A DNA stretch of 64,000 nt from CAWJAP01 sp963834365. GTDB lineage: Bacteria; Acidobacteriota; Vicinamibacteria; Vicinamibacterales; Vicinamibacteraceae. The stretch lies in assembly GCA_963834365.1 (NCBI GenBank), contig CAWIBS010000044.1:1-64000 (forward strand). Reading direction: 5' to 3'. Under the pieces are notes generated by a model, which saw nothing but the letters and a program-made list of their open reading frames with translations, did not search any database and was not told where the DNA came from. The translations under genes and the position numbers were made by a program. This document shows, piece after piece, positions 7,750 to 16,832 of this stretch (the stretch's first letter is position 1; every line of letters starts with the position of its first letter).

Positions 7750-8630
7750 CGCTGTTGACGCCCGACCTCTCGCGGCTCGTCGAACGCATCACCGCTGAAG
7801 TGATGGCGAACCTGGCTGTGGCCGGGGCGCCGGTGCACTGCGGCTGCCACGGGCTGTTGTACGACTGCTGTCCGACCCAGGTCCGGGGAGTCCTCGACGC
7901 CGGCGCGAGCCGCCTCGGGCTCCACGCCGCCGGCGGCCGGCCGGGCGAGGTGGCGGGGTTGATCGATCACACGCTGCTCAAGCCGGACGCGACGGCTGAC
8001 GAGATCGCAGCCCTCTGTCGCGAAGCCGCCGAGTTCGGGTTCGCCACGGTCTGCGTCAACCCGACCTGGATTGCCACCGCCGCACGGGCGTTGCACGGGA
8101 CCCGCGTCGGCGTCTGCTCGGTCGTCGGATTCCCCCTCGGCGCGACCACGGCCGACGTCAAGCAGTACGAGACCCGGCGCGCCATCTTCGACGGCGCCAC
8201 CGAGATCGACATGGTGATCAACATCGGGGCCCTCAAGTCGGGGGATCTGCGCACGGTCGAGCGCGACATCGAGGGGGTCGCGCAAAGCTGCCGCGATGCC
8301 GGCGTCTTGAGCAAGGTCATCATCGAGGCGGCGCTGCTCAGCGATGAAGAGAAGGTCTCCGCCTGCACGCTCGCCAAGGCCGCCGGCGCCGACTATGTGA
8401 AGACCTCGACCGGGTTCGCCAAGAGTGGTGCCACGGTCGCCGATGTCGAGCTGATGCGCCGGGTCGTGGGGCCCGACATGGGCGTGAAAGCGGCCGGGGG
8501 GGTGCGTGACTACGAGCAGCTCAAGGCGATGCAGGCTGCTGGTGCCACCCGGGTCGGCGCGAGCGCAGGGGTGAAGATCGTCAGGGAGTCGCGAGGCGAG
8601 AAGACCGCACAACCCGTGACTGGATACTGA
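7746..8630 (+). CDS. deoC: Deoxyribose-phosphate aldolase with N-terminal extension
   Basis: Cleaves 2-deoxyribose-5-P to acetaldehyde and glyceraldehyde-3-P. The catalytic barrel spans residues about 75-285: IDHTLLKPDAT, FATVCVNPTW, the Schiff-base Lys in YVKTSTGFAKSGAT, and VKAAGGVRDY. The 294-residue length exceeds the usual 220-250 because of about 70 extra N-terminal residues. These comprise an amphipathic helix (DLSRLVERITAEVMANL) like microcompartment encapsulation peptides and a Cys-rich linker with HCGCHG and YDCCP. ATG at 7746 overlaps the previous stop. The gene is intact. Together with the RpiB-like protein it would convert nucleoside-derived sugar phosphates. Confidence 0.9.
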   Translation: MTLLTPDLSRLVERITAEVMANLAVAGAPVHCGCHGLLYDCCPTQVRGVLDAGASRLGLHAAGGRPGEVAGLIDHTLLKPDATADEIAALCREAAEFGFATVCVNPTWIATAARALHGTRVGVCSVVGFPLGATTADVKQYETRRAIFDGATEIDMVINIGALKSGDLRTVERDIEGVAQSCRDAGVLSKVIIEAALLSDEEKVSACTLAKAAGADYVKTSTGFAKSGATVADVELMRRVVGPDMGVKAAGGVRDYEQLKAMQAAGATRVGASAGVKIVRESRGEKTAQPVTGY

Positions 8631-8639
8631 CTACGCCCG

Positions 8640-8790
8640 GACGTAGTGTCCGGCTTCAGCCGGACCCGGGAGTCCGCCTAAACCCGGAGCTCACTTGTGT
8701 TGGTGATGTGGCGCAGGCCTTTAGGCCTGCCCGGGCCCGCGTTGGCCGGGCTGAAGCCCGGCGCCACCTTGGCGGGCCCGTTGTCAACAG
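8640..8790. repeat. Cluster of REP-like GC palindromes
   Basis: Contains the palindrome GTCCGGCTTCAGCCGGAC (about 8648-8665) and further inverted pieces around 8715-8765 (GGCCTTTAGGCCTG-like and GCCGGGCTGAAGCCCGGC). The flanking motif CTCACTTGTGTTG recurs beside the same palindrome at about 35063. It sits between convergent deoC and the BACON gene, where such hairpins could also end transcription. Confidence 0.8.
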
Positions 8791-8855
8791 AAGTGAACTC
8801 CGGGCCTGAAGGCGGACACTACGAGTCTGCCGCGTCGCGTGAGCCGCACGCGAGT

Positions 8856-11800
8856 TCAGGGCAGACGCGTGCCCAGGGCATTGGTGCCTGCCACCCAGAG
8901 GGCGCCGCCGGCGTTCGAGTACATCGCGCGCTCGATGACGAGCTGGGCGGGCGTCGCGCCCAGGCTCTCGACCACCACGCCGAAGCGCTTCTCCGCCGCG
9001 GCGGGAAATGTGGTGGCGACATCGACGTTGGTCCGGCTGTTGGCGGGGAATGGAATCACCTGCTCTTCGCTGGTGCCATCCTCGTAGATGACCGTCACGC
9101 GTGCCGACCCGGCAAACGCCGACGTATTGGCAATCAGCACGTATGTCTGCACGCTGGCCGGTCCGCCGGCCTCGCCCTCCGCCACGGCCCATCGCGGTCC
9201 CGTCGCCGTCGCTCCCGGCGAATTGTGCGCCTCGCTCCATGCGCCTGCCGGCGTCGCGGGGAACCACATCGATCGCTCGGCGATGATCGGCACGCCATTT
9301 TGCGATTCGACGATGGTCGAAACGGCCGCATTGTCCAGGAGGCGTTCGCCGGAACCGGCAGGGAATTCCTCGGCGTCCACCGAGACCGTGACGCGGCTGT
9401 TGGCGGGAACGATGCGATCGCTTTCGAGCGTCTGGCCGTCAGGAAGCAGGTACCTGAGACGGACGCTGGCGTCGGCCAGGCCCGGATTGGCGAGCAGCAG
9501 ATACAGATCGAAGAACGGACCGGTCGCGCCTTCGGCGAAGAACCACTGCGTTGATGGCTGCGTGACCCCCGCGCTCTCGTGGCCGGCCGTGAACGGCTCG
9601 CCGCCGCGCGAGAAATACATCGCACGCTCGACGATGATGGGCTGTCCGTTCAGCACGTCGATGGCTGCGGACACGTCGGTCTCGTGCAGCAGCTGGCTGC
9701 CCGAGCCCTCCGGGAACTGTTCCTGGTCGACCCAGATCGTCATGCGGCTGTTGGGGCCTACCGTGTAGGTGCGTTCGATCGGCGCGTCCGACGGCCGCAG
9801 GTAGCGGACCCGGACCAGCGCATCCACGGCATTTGGATTCTGGAACAGATAGAAGAGATCGAACCCGCCGTGCGTTGCGCCCTCGGCCAGGTACCAGCTG
9901 AGAGATGGTGCCGGCAAGGCGGTTTCGGCGTGGCTCCCATACCCCTGCCCGTCCCATGTCATCGTCCGGTCGGCGATCAGCAGCTGATCCGACTCGATCA
10001 CCGTCGAGAAGTCGGCGGAGTCGAGCTCGGCGACCGTGTCGGCGTCGAGCGTCATGCGGCGCCGGCCCGGTATCGGGAGAGCCCGCGAGATCGTCGTGCC
10101 GTCCGACTTCAGGAAGCGAATCAGGACACTGGCAGCTCCGGCGCCCGGGTGCAGCAGGGCGAAACGAGTATGGAAGAAGCTGTTCGACGCGCCCTCGGCG
10201 AAATAGCGGGTGTGGAAGCCGCGCGGATGCGACCCGCGCGCGTATTCGTCACGGTTCGACAGCCCGTCTCCGTCGGTGTCCGAAGTGGCGTCGCCGGGGT
10301 TCGACGGATCCAGTCCGAACGTGGTCTCCCAGGCGTCCGGCATGCCATCGCCGTCGGCATCGGTCGCGGAGTTGCCTTCCTGGGTGACCGCGATCGCCGT
10401 TCCCGCGACGGTGAGCTCGCCGGTGCGCGACGCGCCCGAAATGTTCGCGCTCACGAGGAAGGAAAGGGTGCCGGGCCCCGAGCCGCCATTGACCGCCGGC
10501 GTCAGCCACCCGGAGTTCGTCGCGGCCTGCCACGCACAGGCAGCGCCGGTCGTCACGGTGACACTTCCCGTCCCGGCGGCCGGCGTGAGCGTGAGCGCCG
10601 TCGGCGTGACGGAATACGAACAGCCGGCGGCGCCCTCCTGGGTGACGGTGACTGTGACGCCTCCGATGGTCAGTTGCGCCGTGCGGGACGAGGTCGATGT
10701 ATTGGCCGTCACCGAGAACGAGATCGTGCGCCCGCCGGTACCGTTCGACACGGCGGGAGTCAGCCAGGAGGCGTTGTCGCTCACCTGCCACGAGCAGCTC
10801 GAGCCCGTGGTCAGCGTGACGCTCCCGGAGCCGGCAGCCGCGGGGAGCGTCACCGTTGTCGGGCTGACGCCGTACGTGCACGATGTGCCCTGCTGCGTCA
10901 CCGTCACGGGGGTGCCGGCCACGGTGACCTGCGCCGACCGGGCCGATTGCGACGTGTTGGCGGTGACCGCGAACGAGACCGTGGCGGTGCCCGTGCCGCT
11001 CGTCAGGGACGGGGTGAGCCAGCTCGCATTTTCGCTGACCTGCCACGTGCAGCCGGAGGTGGTCGTCACCGTGACACTGCCGGAGCCGGCGGCTGCGGGA
11101 AGCGTCAGCGTCGCAGGCGCCACGGTGTACGCGCACGCAGCGCCTTGCTGGGTCACCGTCACGGGGGTGCCGGCGACGGTGAGCTGTGCGGACCTGGCCG
11201 ACGTCGAAGTGTTGGCGGTGACTGAAAACGAGACGGTGGCGTTGCCGGTGCCGCTCGACACGGCGGGTGTGAGCCAGGTCGCATTGTCGCTGACCTGCCA
11301 GGTGCAGCCGGAGGTGGTCGTCAGCGTGACACTGCCGGAGCCGGCGGCCGCGGGGAGCGTCAGCGTCGTCGGGCTGACGCCGTACGTGCACGATGTGCCC
11401 TGCTGCGTCACCGTCACGGCGGTGCCGGCGACGGTCACCTGCGCGGAACGGGCCGACTGCGACGTGTTGGCGGTGACCGCGAACGAGACCGTGGCGGTGC
11501 CCGTGCCGCTCGTCGCGGACGGTGTCAGCCAGGTCGCATTTTCACTGACCTGCCAGGTGCAGCCGGAGGTGGTCGTCACCGTGACACTGCCGGAGCCGGC
11601 GGCTGCGGGAAGCGTCAGCGTCTCAGGCGCCACAGTGTACGCGCACGCGGCGCCTTCCTGCGTCACCGTCACCACGGTGCCGGCGACGGTCACCTGGGCG
11701 GAACGAGCCGATTGCGACGTGTTGGCGGTGACCGCGAACGAGACCGTGGCGGTGCCCGTGCCGCTCGTCGTGGACGGGGTCAGCCAGGTCGCATTTTCGC

Positions 11801-12317
11801 TGACCTGCCAGGTGCAGCTGGAGGTGGTCGTCACCGTGACACTGCCGGAGCCGGCTGCAGCCGGCAACGGGACCGTGTTGGGCGCGACCGTGTAGGTGCA
11901 GGCGCCGCTCGTGAACACGAACTGGTTCGACACGTTGCTGCGTGTCGTGCCGAAAGGCCCGTTCGCGGCCATGCGCGATTCATAGGCCGGGCCCGGCAGC
12001 GCCCATCCCGTCAGGACGCCACTGAAGTCGTACTGGATGAGGCCACCCGCGCCAGGAGTCGGCTTCCCGATGGGAATCGTGTGAAAAGGCGCGCTGGCTC
12101 CGACGTAATAGACCTCGAAGACGTAGTCGCTGAGAGCCGGCCGCCCATCGGGGAGCGTCGTGTTGTGATCGGCTGACGCCACGAACTCGGCGATCCGGGG
12201 ATTGGTCGTCTGGGCGCCGGCCAGCGAGGCTGCGGCCAGCGTCAGGAGGACGGCCGCCGCCATCGGCGACCGCCGCGAACCACTTCGGCTCTTCTGCGTT
12301 AATCGAAATGTGCGCAC
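8856..12317 (-). CDS. Large secreted protein: six BACON domains, EF-hand-like linker, four FAEG repeats
   Basis: A 1153-residue uninterrupted protein. After a basic n-region and hydrophobic core (AAAVLLTLAAASLAGA) comes an N-terminal domain of about 100 residues. Six BACON-type domains of about 85 residues follow, recognised by the recurrent CTWQVSENATWLTP motif and TVTQ ends. An acidic calcium-binding-like linker (DADGDGMPDAWETTFGLD and DTDGDGLSNRDEYARG) comes next, then four repeats each opening with a FAEGA/LAEGA/VAEGE motif and carrying ERAM. BACON domains are thought to bind glycans or mucins. Likely a cell-surface or extracellular adhesin. The start at 12317 is GTG; a later Met at 12263 would lose the basic n-region. 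Confidence 0.75.
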   Translation of the reverse strand: MRTFRLTQKSRSGSRRSPMAAAVLLTLAAASLAGAQTTNPRIAEFVASADHNTTLPDGRPALSDYVFEVYYVGASAPFHTIPIGKPTPGAGGLIQYDFSGVLTGWALPGPAYESRMAANGPFGTTRSNVSNQFVFTSGACTYTVAPNTVPLPAAAGSGSVTVTTTSSCTWQVSENATWLTPSTTSGTGTATVSFAVTANTSQSARSAQVTVAGTVVTVTQEGAACAYTVAPETLTLPAAAGSGSVTVTTTSGCTWQVSENATWLTPSATSGTGTATVSFAVTANTSQSARSAQVTVAGTAVTVTQQGTSCTYGVSPTTLTLPAAAGSGSVTLTTTSGCTWQVSDNATWLTPAVSSGTGNATVSFSVTANTSTSARSAQLTVAGTPVTVTQQGAACAYTVAPATLTLPAAAGSGSVTVTTTSGCTWQVSENASWLTPSLTSGTGTATVSFAVTANTSQSARSAQVTVAGTPVTVTQQGTSCTYGVSPTTVTLPAAAGSGSVTLTTGSSCSWQVSDNASWLTPAVSNGTGGRTISFSVTANTSTSSRTAQLTIGGVTVTVTQEGAAGCSYSVTPTALTLTPAAGTGSVTVTTGAACAWQAATNSGWLTPAVNGGSGPGTLSFLVSANISGASRTGELTVAGTAIAVTQEGNSATDADGDGMPDAWETTFGLDPSNPGDATSDTDGDGLSNRDEYARGSHPRGFHTRYFAEGASNSFFHTRFALLHPGAGAASVLIRFLKSDGTTISRALPIPGRRRMTLDADTVAELDSADFSTVIESDQLLIADRTMTWDGQGYGSHAETALPAPSLSWYLAEGATHGGFDLFYLFQNPNAVDALVRVRYLRPSDAPIERTYTVGPNSRMTIWVDQEQFPEGSGSQLLHETDVSAAIDVLNGQPIIVERAMYFSRGGEPFTAGHESAGVTQPSTQWFFAEGATGPFFDLYLLLANPGLADASVRLRYLLPDGQTLESDRIVPANSRVTVSVDAEEFPAGSGERLLDNAAVSTIVESQNGVPIIAERSMWFPATPAGAWSEAHNSPGATATGPRWAVAEGEAGGPASVQTYVLIANTSAFAGSARVTVIYEDGTSEEQVIPFPANSRTNVDVATTFPAAAEKRFGVVVESLGATPAQLVIERAMYSNAGGALWVAGTNALGTRLP
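10560..11880. repeat. 255-bp tandem DNA repeats encoding BACON domains
   Basis: The BACON-coding part repeats with a period of 255 bp (85 codons): the same AGCCGGAGGT landmark begins at 11051, 11306, 11561 and, with one change, 11816. Copies alternate between two subtypes (ACAYTV and SCTYGV starts), suggesting block duplication. Near-identity at DNA level makes copy number prone to change by recombination and to assembly collapse. Confidence 0.85.
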
Positions 12318-12334
12318 GGGAACGGCCGCCTCAC

Positions 12335-12351
12335 TGCACGAGTGATGCCAC
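12335..12351 (-). promoter_or_regulatory. Candidate sigma-54 (-24/-12) site before the BACON gene
   Basis: On the minus strand the bases read TGGCATCACTCGTGCA, that is GG-N10-GC with 9 of 12 consensus positions. The predicted start of transcription lies only about 7 bases before the GTG at 12317, which is short. Such a match can arise by chance in GC-rich DNA. Confidence 0.35.
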
Positions 12352-12442
12352 CGCGGACAGGCTGGCGGCGACTAAAACGCCCCAATTATGGCGAGAAATG
12401 GGATTGGCGCCAGGGATTTCTTACTCGTGACCACCTTTTTCT

Positions 12443-13301
12443 TCACTCGGCACCCTGTAACCGCCAGCCGGGCGTCCGACCCTCGAGGAAGGAGCCGAGT
12501 TCCTCGCTGGCGAACTGCAGCCCGACGTAGAACGGCCCGAACTCGGCGAACTCCGCGCTGGCGCGGTCGAAGCGCATCTCGTAGATCAACTTCTTGAAGA
12601 CCAGGGGGTCGTCGGCGAACAGGTCCACGCCCCATTCCCAGTCGTCGAGCCCGGTCGACCCCGAGATGATTTGCGTCACCTGCCCGGCGTACTGCCGGCC
12701 GATGTGGCCATGCTCGCGCATCATCGCCGCCCGGGCCTCGAAGCTCTCCGCATACCAGTTCCTGGCTTCGCCGCGCCGCTTGTTCATCGGGTAGAAGCAC
12801 ACGTGCCGGCGGCGCGGGAGGTCCAGCCAGAGCCGGCCGGCCATCCGGCGTGCCTGGACGGCCATCTCCTCGTCGAAGGCCCGCTCGAAGGGCTCGCTTC
12901 CGCTCTCGAGTCCCCTGGCGGCGAGCTCGGCGTGGAGCTTCGCCGTCATCTCGTACATCCCGAGCTCCACGATCGACACGTAGGACATGGCGGGCTCGAC
13001 GTACGTCGGCCAGACGGGTGCGGGCGAAGTCGAGCTGCGCCTGGCTCAACTCGTCAAAGTTGCGCCGCGCGTGCACGAGCAGCAGATCCCCCTTGTGGCC
13101 CAGCATCTGGACGAGGATGCTGTGAGCCGACGGACCCTCGGCCGCCGGGTCGCCCGTGCCGCGAAACTGCGCGGCCGCCTCCTGCGCCAGCTCCGCGCGC
13201 GCCGCCGGCGACAGGGGGCGCAAGGCGCTCCAGCGGATACGGAACGCCTGGTGCAGCAGGCTCCAGCCTTCGACCGTTTCGGGGATGAACGCGTTGTGCA
13301 T
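12443..13301 (-). CDS. hemQ: Coproheme decarboxylase HemQ (chlorite-dismutase family), frameshifted
   Basis: Catalyses the last step of the coproporphyrin-dependent heme pathway, decarboxylating coproheme to heme b in the cytosol. Diagnostic segments are VCFYPMNKRR, YAGQVTQIISGSTGLDDWEW, and VDLFADDPLVFKKLIYEMRF followed by SAEFAEFGPFYVGL. The N-terminal half (from MHNAFIPETVEGWSLLHQAF) and C-terminal half lie in different frames, switching near 13000. Total length of about 280 residues is normal for the family. ATG at 13301 follows the MscS-family stop by 16 bp, so the two genes are probably co-transcribed. Presence of HemQ implies the coproporphyrin route rather than protoporphyrin oxidation. 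Confidence 0.85.
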
Positions 13302-13317
13302 GGGTGGTGGCCCGGTT

Positions 13318-14501
13318 TCAGCTCGCCGGCGTCGGCGGTTCGACCGACGAGGCTTTCAGCGCCGCCTCGGCGTGGTCCTCCGTCCGCGTGACTCGCAGCA
13401 TGACGGCACGCGTGGTCGAAGACGATCCCCTCCTCGTCGAAACGGATCTTGATGCGACGGCGGAGCTCGCGGCCGACGTCCCACTGTTTCTGCGGCAGCG
13501 TCTTGATGCGCAACTTGAGCATGACCTGCGAATCGGTGAAGGCGTCCACGCCCAGGATCTCGATCGGCTCGAGGATGAGCGGCGCGTAGGTCGGGTTCGC
13601 CTTCAGCGCGGCGCCCACCTCCTTGATGATCGCGGTCGCGCGATCGGTGTCCTCGTCGTAGGAGAGCCCCAGGTCGATGACGTAGTAGGAGAAGTCCTTG
13701 CTCATGTTCGACAGCGTGGTGATGCTGCCGTTCGGGAAGACATGCACCGTGCCGGCTGCCGTCGCGCAGGACGATGGTGCGGAGGGTGATGGCTTCGACG
13801 AGCCCGCTGGTCCCGTTGATCGCGGCGACGTCGCCGACGCGCACCTGGTTCTCGAGAATCAGGAAGAACCCGCTGATGACGTCCTTCACCAGCGACTGGG
13901 CGCCGAAACCGACGGCGAGGCCGACGATGCCGGCGCCGGTCAGGATGGGCGTGATGTCGAGATGGAGCTCGCGCAGGATCATGAGCAGCGCGATGACCGA
14001 CGACCAGAACGCCGACGGTGTTCTGGACGAGCGTGCCGAGCGTGCGCGCGCGCTTGGCGCGCTCGATCGCGTCGGCGCTTCCGGCCTCGCCGACCTGCTG
14101 CTCGAAGCGCAGCACGATCATGCCGATGATCCGGAGCAGCAGCCAGCTCACGAGCACGACGAGCGCAATGCGCAGGCCTGACTCGAGCAGCCAGCGCACC
14201 AGCGCCTCCGGACGCAGGCCCACGCTGGTCTCGACGCCCGCGATCTTCAGCGCCGGGAACATGAGCACGGCGGCCACGCAGGAGGAAGACGATCGCCCGA
14301 ACGAGCCGCAACGGTGCGGCCAGTGCCCGTCCGCCGCGGATCGCGCTCGAAGTCGTGCCCGACGAGCGCCCGTGCGGCGAGCCGTACCGCTCGCACGACC
14401 AGTTGCGCCACGAGATACGCGGCGGCGATCACGAACACGACGACGGTCGTGACGTTGAACCACAGCGGATAGGTCGCGAACAGCATCGGCGCGGGGCTCA
14501 T
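13318..14501 (-). CDS. MscS-family small-conductance mechanosensitive channel, frameshifted
   Basis: Inner-membrane osmotic safety valve. Several hydrophobic helices precede the pore: one near the N-terminus (VTTVVVFVIAAAYLVAQLVV), then IVFLL, IALVVLVSWLLLRIIGMIVL and further. The MscS core is LTGAGIVGLAVGFGAQSLVKD followed by VISGFFLILENQVRVGD and the beta domain INGTSGLVEAITLRT. The C-terminal alpha/beta part includes LGLSYDEDTDRA and LRIKTLPQKQWDVGRELRRR. Frame changes occur near 13395, 13745, 14000 and 14275; the most likely stop is at 13318. ATG at 14501 lies in the same frame as the end of the pyrophosphatase, so as sequenced the two are fused. Confidence 0.8.
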
Positions 14502-15054
14502 GCTCTTTCGACGATCGACCTCGCCGCGCCGCAGCTTGCGATAGAGGTCGAGCGCCTCTTCGAGGATCCGGACGGCGTCTTCGGGTCCCATGAAATCCTC
14601 GACGACGACCTGTTTGTTCTCGAGCGTCTTGTAGTCCTGGAAGAAGCGCCGGATCTCACGCAGCGCATGCGCCGGCAGCTGCGTGTGCGTCGTGTAGTCG
14701 ACGAAGGCAGGGTCGTTGACGCTGACGGCGAGGATCTTGTCGTCGAGCCCCTTCTCGTCCCGCATCCGCATCACGCCGATGGCGCGCGCATCGACCACGG
14801 TCAGCGGATGGACGGGCTCCTGGCCCAGCACCAGCGCGTCGAGCGGATCGCCATCGTCGCAGAACGTCCGCGGGACGAAGCCGTAGTTGGCCGGGTAGTA
14901 CACGGCGCTGTGCAGCACACGATCCAGCCGCAGCAGGCCCGACTTCCTTGTCGAGCTCGTACTTGTTCTTGCTCCCCATCGGGACTTCGATGACGACGGG
15001 GAAGGCGGTGGCGATGATGTGGTCGTCGACGTAGATGTCGTGCCAGGGATGCAT
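14502..15054 (-). CDS. ppa: Inorganic pyrophosphatase (family I), frameshifted
   Basis: Hydrolyses pyrophosphate to drive biosynthesis. Family I motifs are visible: VVIEVPMGSKNKYELDKE, HSAVYYPANYGFVPRTF and the metal-binding DDGDPLDALVL, later DDKILAVSVNDP. One extra base near 14935 breaks the frame between KYELDKE and GLLRLDRVLHS. ATG at 15054 begins MHPWHDIYVDD, typical of the family. The C-terminus runs in frame into the MscS gene. In the alternative frame a TGA overlaps the ATG at 14501 (ATGA), which would be the ordinary arrangement if another indel exists. Confidence 0.88.
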
Positions 15055-15057
15055 AAA

Positions 15058-15290
15058 GAAATTACGAAATACGAAGTACGAAGTACGCAGTACGAATCCG
15101 TCGACCAGTGACCAGTGACCAGTGACCAGCGACTGGCTCGACGGCGTGAACGGCTGCCACGAGCCGCGACGGCAATCGCGAATCGTATCGTCGCCGTCGG
15201 AGAATGTCACGGATCGAAAGCCCGAAGCACCGGCGACCGACCTGACCTGGCCGTCAGTCCGGTAGCTGGTAGCTGGTCGTTGGTAGCTGT
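15058..15290. repeat. Short-period tandem repeats, non-coding
   Basis: Upstream of ppa lie drifting repeats of TACGAAG/TACGAAA (15060-15100), then four GACCAGT units (about 15103-15130), and GGTAGCT units near 15260-15290. No gene or known RNA is apparent. Confidence 0.75.
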
Positions 15291-15291
15291 C

Positions 15292-16617
15292 CTAGGCCGG
15301 CAATCTCAGCGTCGCCCGGCAGCCGCGCGTGTCGCGGCGGTTCGAAAGAGTCAGGGATCCGCCATGCGCTTCGGCGATCTGACGGCACAGGACCAGGCCG
15401 ATGCCCGACCCGGAGGGTTTGGTCGTGAAGAACGGCACGAACAGATTTCCGGTGTTCGCGAGCCCCGGACCCTCATCGTCCACGTGAATCTCCACGAACG
15501 AGGCGAAGGCGACGCGGCGTGTCCAGCCGATCGTCACCGAGCCCCCGGTTTCGATCGCGGCTTCGACAGCGTTCTTGACCAGGTTGATCAGGAGCTGCTC
15601 GAGCTGATCGCTGTCGGCCTGGAGCGCGATGGCCGGGCCCGTCTGGATGCGGACGGGCAGGCGCGTCTCGAGGGAGACGACGCGATCGACGCAGCTGCCG
15701 ATGTCCACGGACGCCAGCCTGGGGGCGGGCAGGCGGGCGAGCCGCGCGTACGCACCCATGAACCGGCTGAGCGCCTCGGCGCGCGTCGAGATCACCGACA
15801 GCCCGCGGCCGAGATCGTCCTGCCAGTCGGGCGGGGGCGGATGGCGCCGGAGCATGGTGCCCAGACTCCCGGCGATCGACTTGATGGGCGCGAGCGAGTT
15901 GTTCAGCTCGTGTCCCAGCACGCGAATCAGCCGCTGCCACGCCTGCCGCTCCTCGTCGCGCAACGGTTTGCTCACGTCGGAGAGCACGAGCAGGTGGTGA
16001 GGAAGGCCGTGCTGGCGGAACGTCGAATGCCGAATCTCCCAGCGGCCGCTGCCTCCCGGCAGCGAGATGGCGGTGATGCGGGGGGAGTCCGATTTCAGCC
16101 ACTGCCCGAGCTCGAGCTCGTCCGCCGTCCGGTCGAGCAGGCGCTCGGCCGGCGCGCCGAGCAGACGCTCGCCGGCGCGGTTGACGAGCTGCAGCCGATG
16201 GCGCTCGTCGAAGGTGAAGACGGCGACGTCGATTTCCGCCATGACCTTTCGCAGCAGCGCCGTGGCTTCGAGGGCATCGAGCCGCTGGCCTCGCAGCATC
16301 TCGGCGAGGGCATTGACCTCGACGTTCACCTCGTGCAGTGGATCGGTCCGGCGGGAGCCCCTGGCCCGGATGGAGAAGTCGCCTTCCCGCAGCGCGGACA
16401 GGAGGTTCGAGAGCGTCTGCAGGGGCAGGACGACCCGCGTCCGCATGGCGGAGATGAACCCGAACAGGCAGCCGATGATGAGGACCGTGAGCGTCCAACG
16501 CAGGCGATCGGAGTAGGCGCCCGTCCAGAGAATGACGAGGGAGATGATCGTGCCCGGCGACGCGGCGGCGAGCGACAACAGCACGACGCGCTGGTCGTGG
16601 GTCAGCCGTGCGGGCAT
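15292..16617 (-). CDS. NtrY-like membrane sensor histidine kinase
   Basis: A 441-residue kinase. Two N-terminal membrane helices (about residues 10-30 and 38-58) with almost no periplasmic loop are followed by a HAMP-like segment, a PAS domain (FTFDERHRLQLVNRAGERLLG), the dimerisation/phosphoacceptor helix VLGHELNNSLAPIKSIAGSL with His, and the ATPase part: N box LLINLVKNAVEAA, VDDEGPGL, and GSGIGLVLCRQIAEAHGG. The short sensor suggests detection of membrane or cytoplasmic signals. It lies downstream of the NtrC-type regulator on the same strand, the natural partner, and of an ABC export set. Intact. Confidence 0.9.
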   Translation of the reverse strand: MPARLTHDQRVVLLSLAAASPGTIISLVILWTGAYSDRLRWTLTVLIIGCLFGFISAMRTRVVLPLQTLSNLLSALREGDFSIRARGSRRTDPLHEVNVEVNALAEMLRGQRLDALEATALLRKVMAEIDVAVFTFDERHRLQLVNRAGERLLGAPAERLLDRTADELELGQWLKSDSPRITAISLPGGSGRWEIRHSTFRQHGLPHHLLVLSDVSKPLRDEERQAWQRLIRVLGHELNNSLAPIKSIAGSLGTMLRRHPPPPDWQDDLGRGLSVISTRAEALSRFMGAYARLARLPAPRLASVDIGSCVDRVVSLETRLPVRIQTGPAIALQADSDQLEQLLINLVKNAVEAAIETGGSVTIGWTRRVAFASFVEIHVDDEGPGLANTGNLFVPFFTTKPSGSGIGLVLCRQIAEAHGGSLTLSNRRDTRGCRATLRLPA

Positions 16618-16759
16618 GCAGAAGGCTCAGGGCTCAAGTGCTTGGGGTCAGGGAGCGCAAGGATGCGTGGCTCGAGAGCACAATACCGCGTCGAGACGCC
16701 GCGCGTTGAGCCCCCTGGGTCTGAGCCTGGCGTGATGTCCTGGCTCTGGGCCGGCACTC

Positions 16760-16825
16760 GTCGTGGCCGCCTTCAGGCGGCTCCGGGTCCGGCTGAAGCC
16801 GGACCCTACGTCAACACACCTGAAC
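16760..16825. repeat. REP-like palindrome
   Basis: Contains GTCCGGCTGAAGCCGGAC (about 16788-16805) followed by CCTACGTCAACACACCTGAACTC, the reverse complement of the composite unit at 35060-35100. It lies between the response regulator and kinase genes, separating two genes that otherwise look like one operon. Confidence 0.8.
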
Positions 16826-16832
16826 TCTGGGC

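Noticed and set aside
10560..11880. Regular repeats considered as a CRISPR array
   Set aside because: Repeat units are 255 bp, in frame and without spacers; no cas genes are present.
10210..11895. 561-codon plus-strand frame with regular repeats
   Set aside because: It mirrors the BACON repeats in antisense; regularity comes from the 255-bp DNA repeat.
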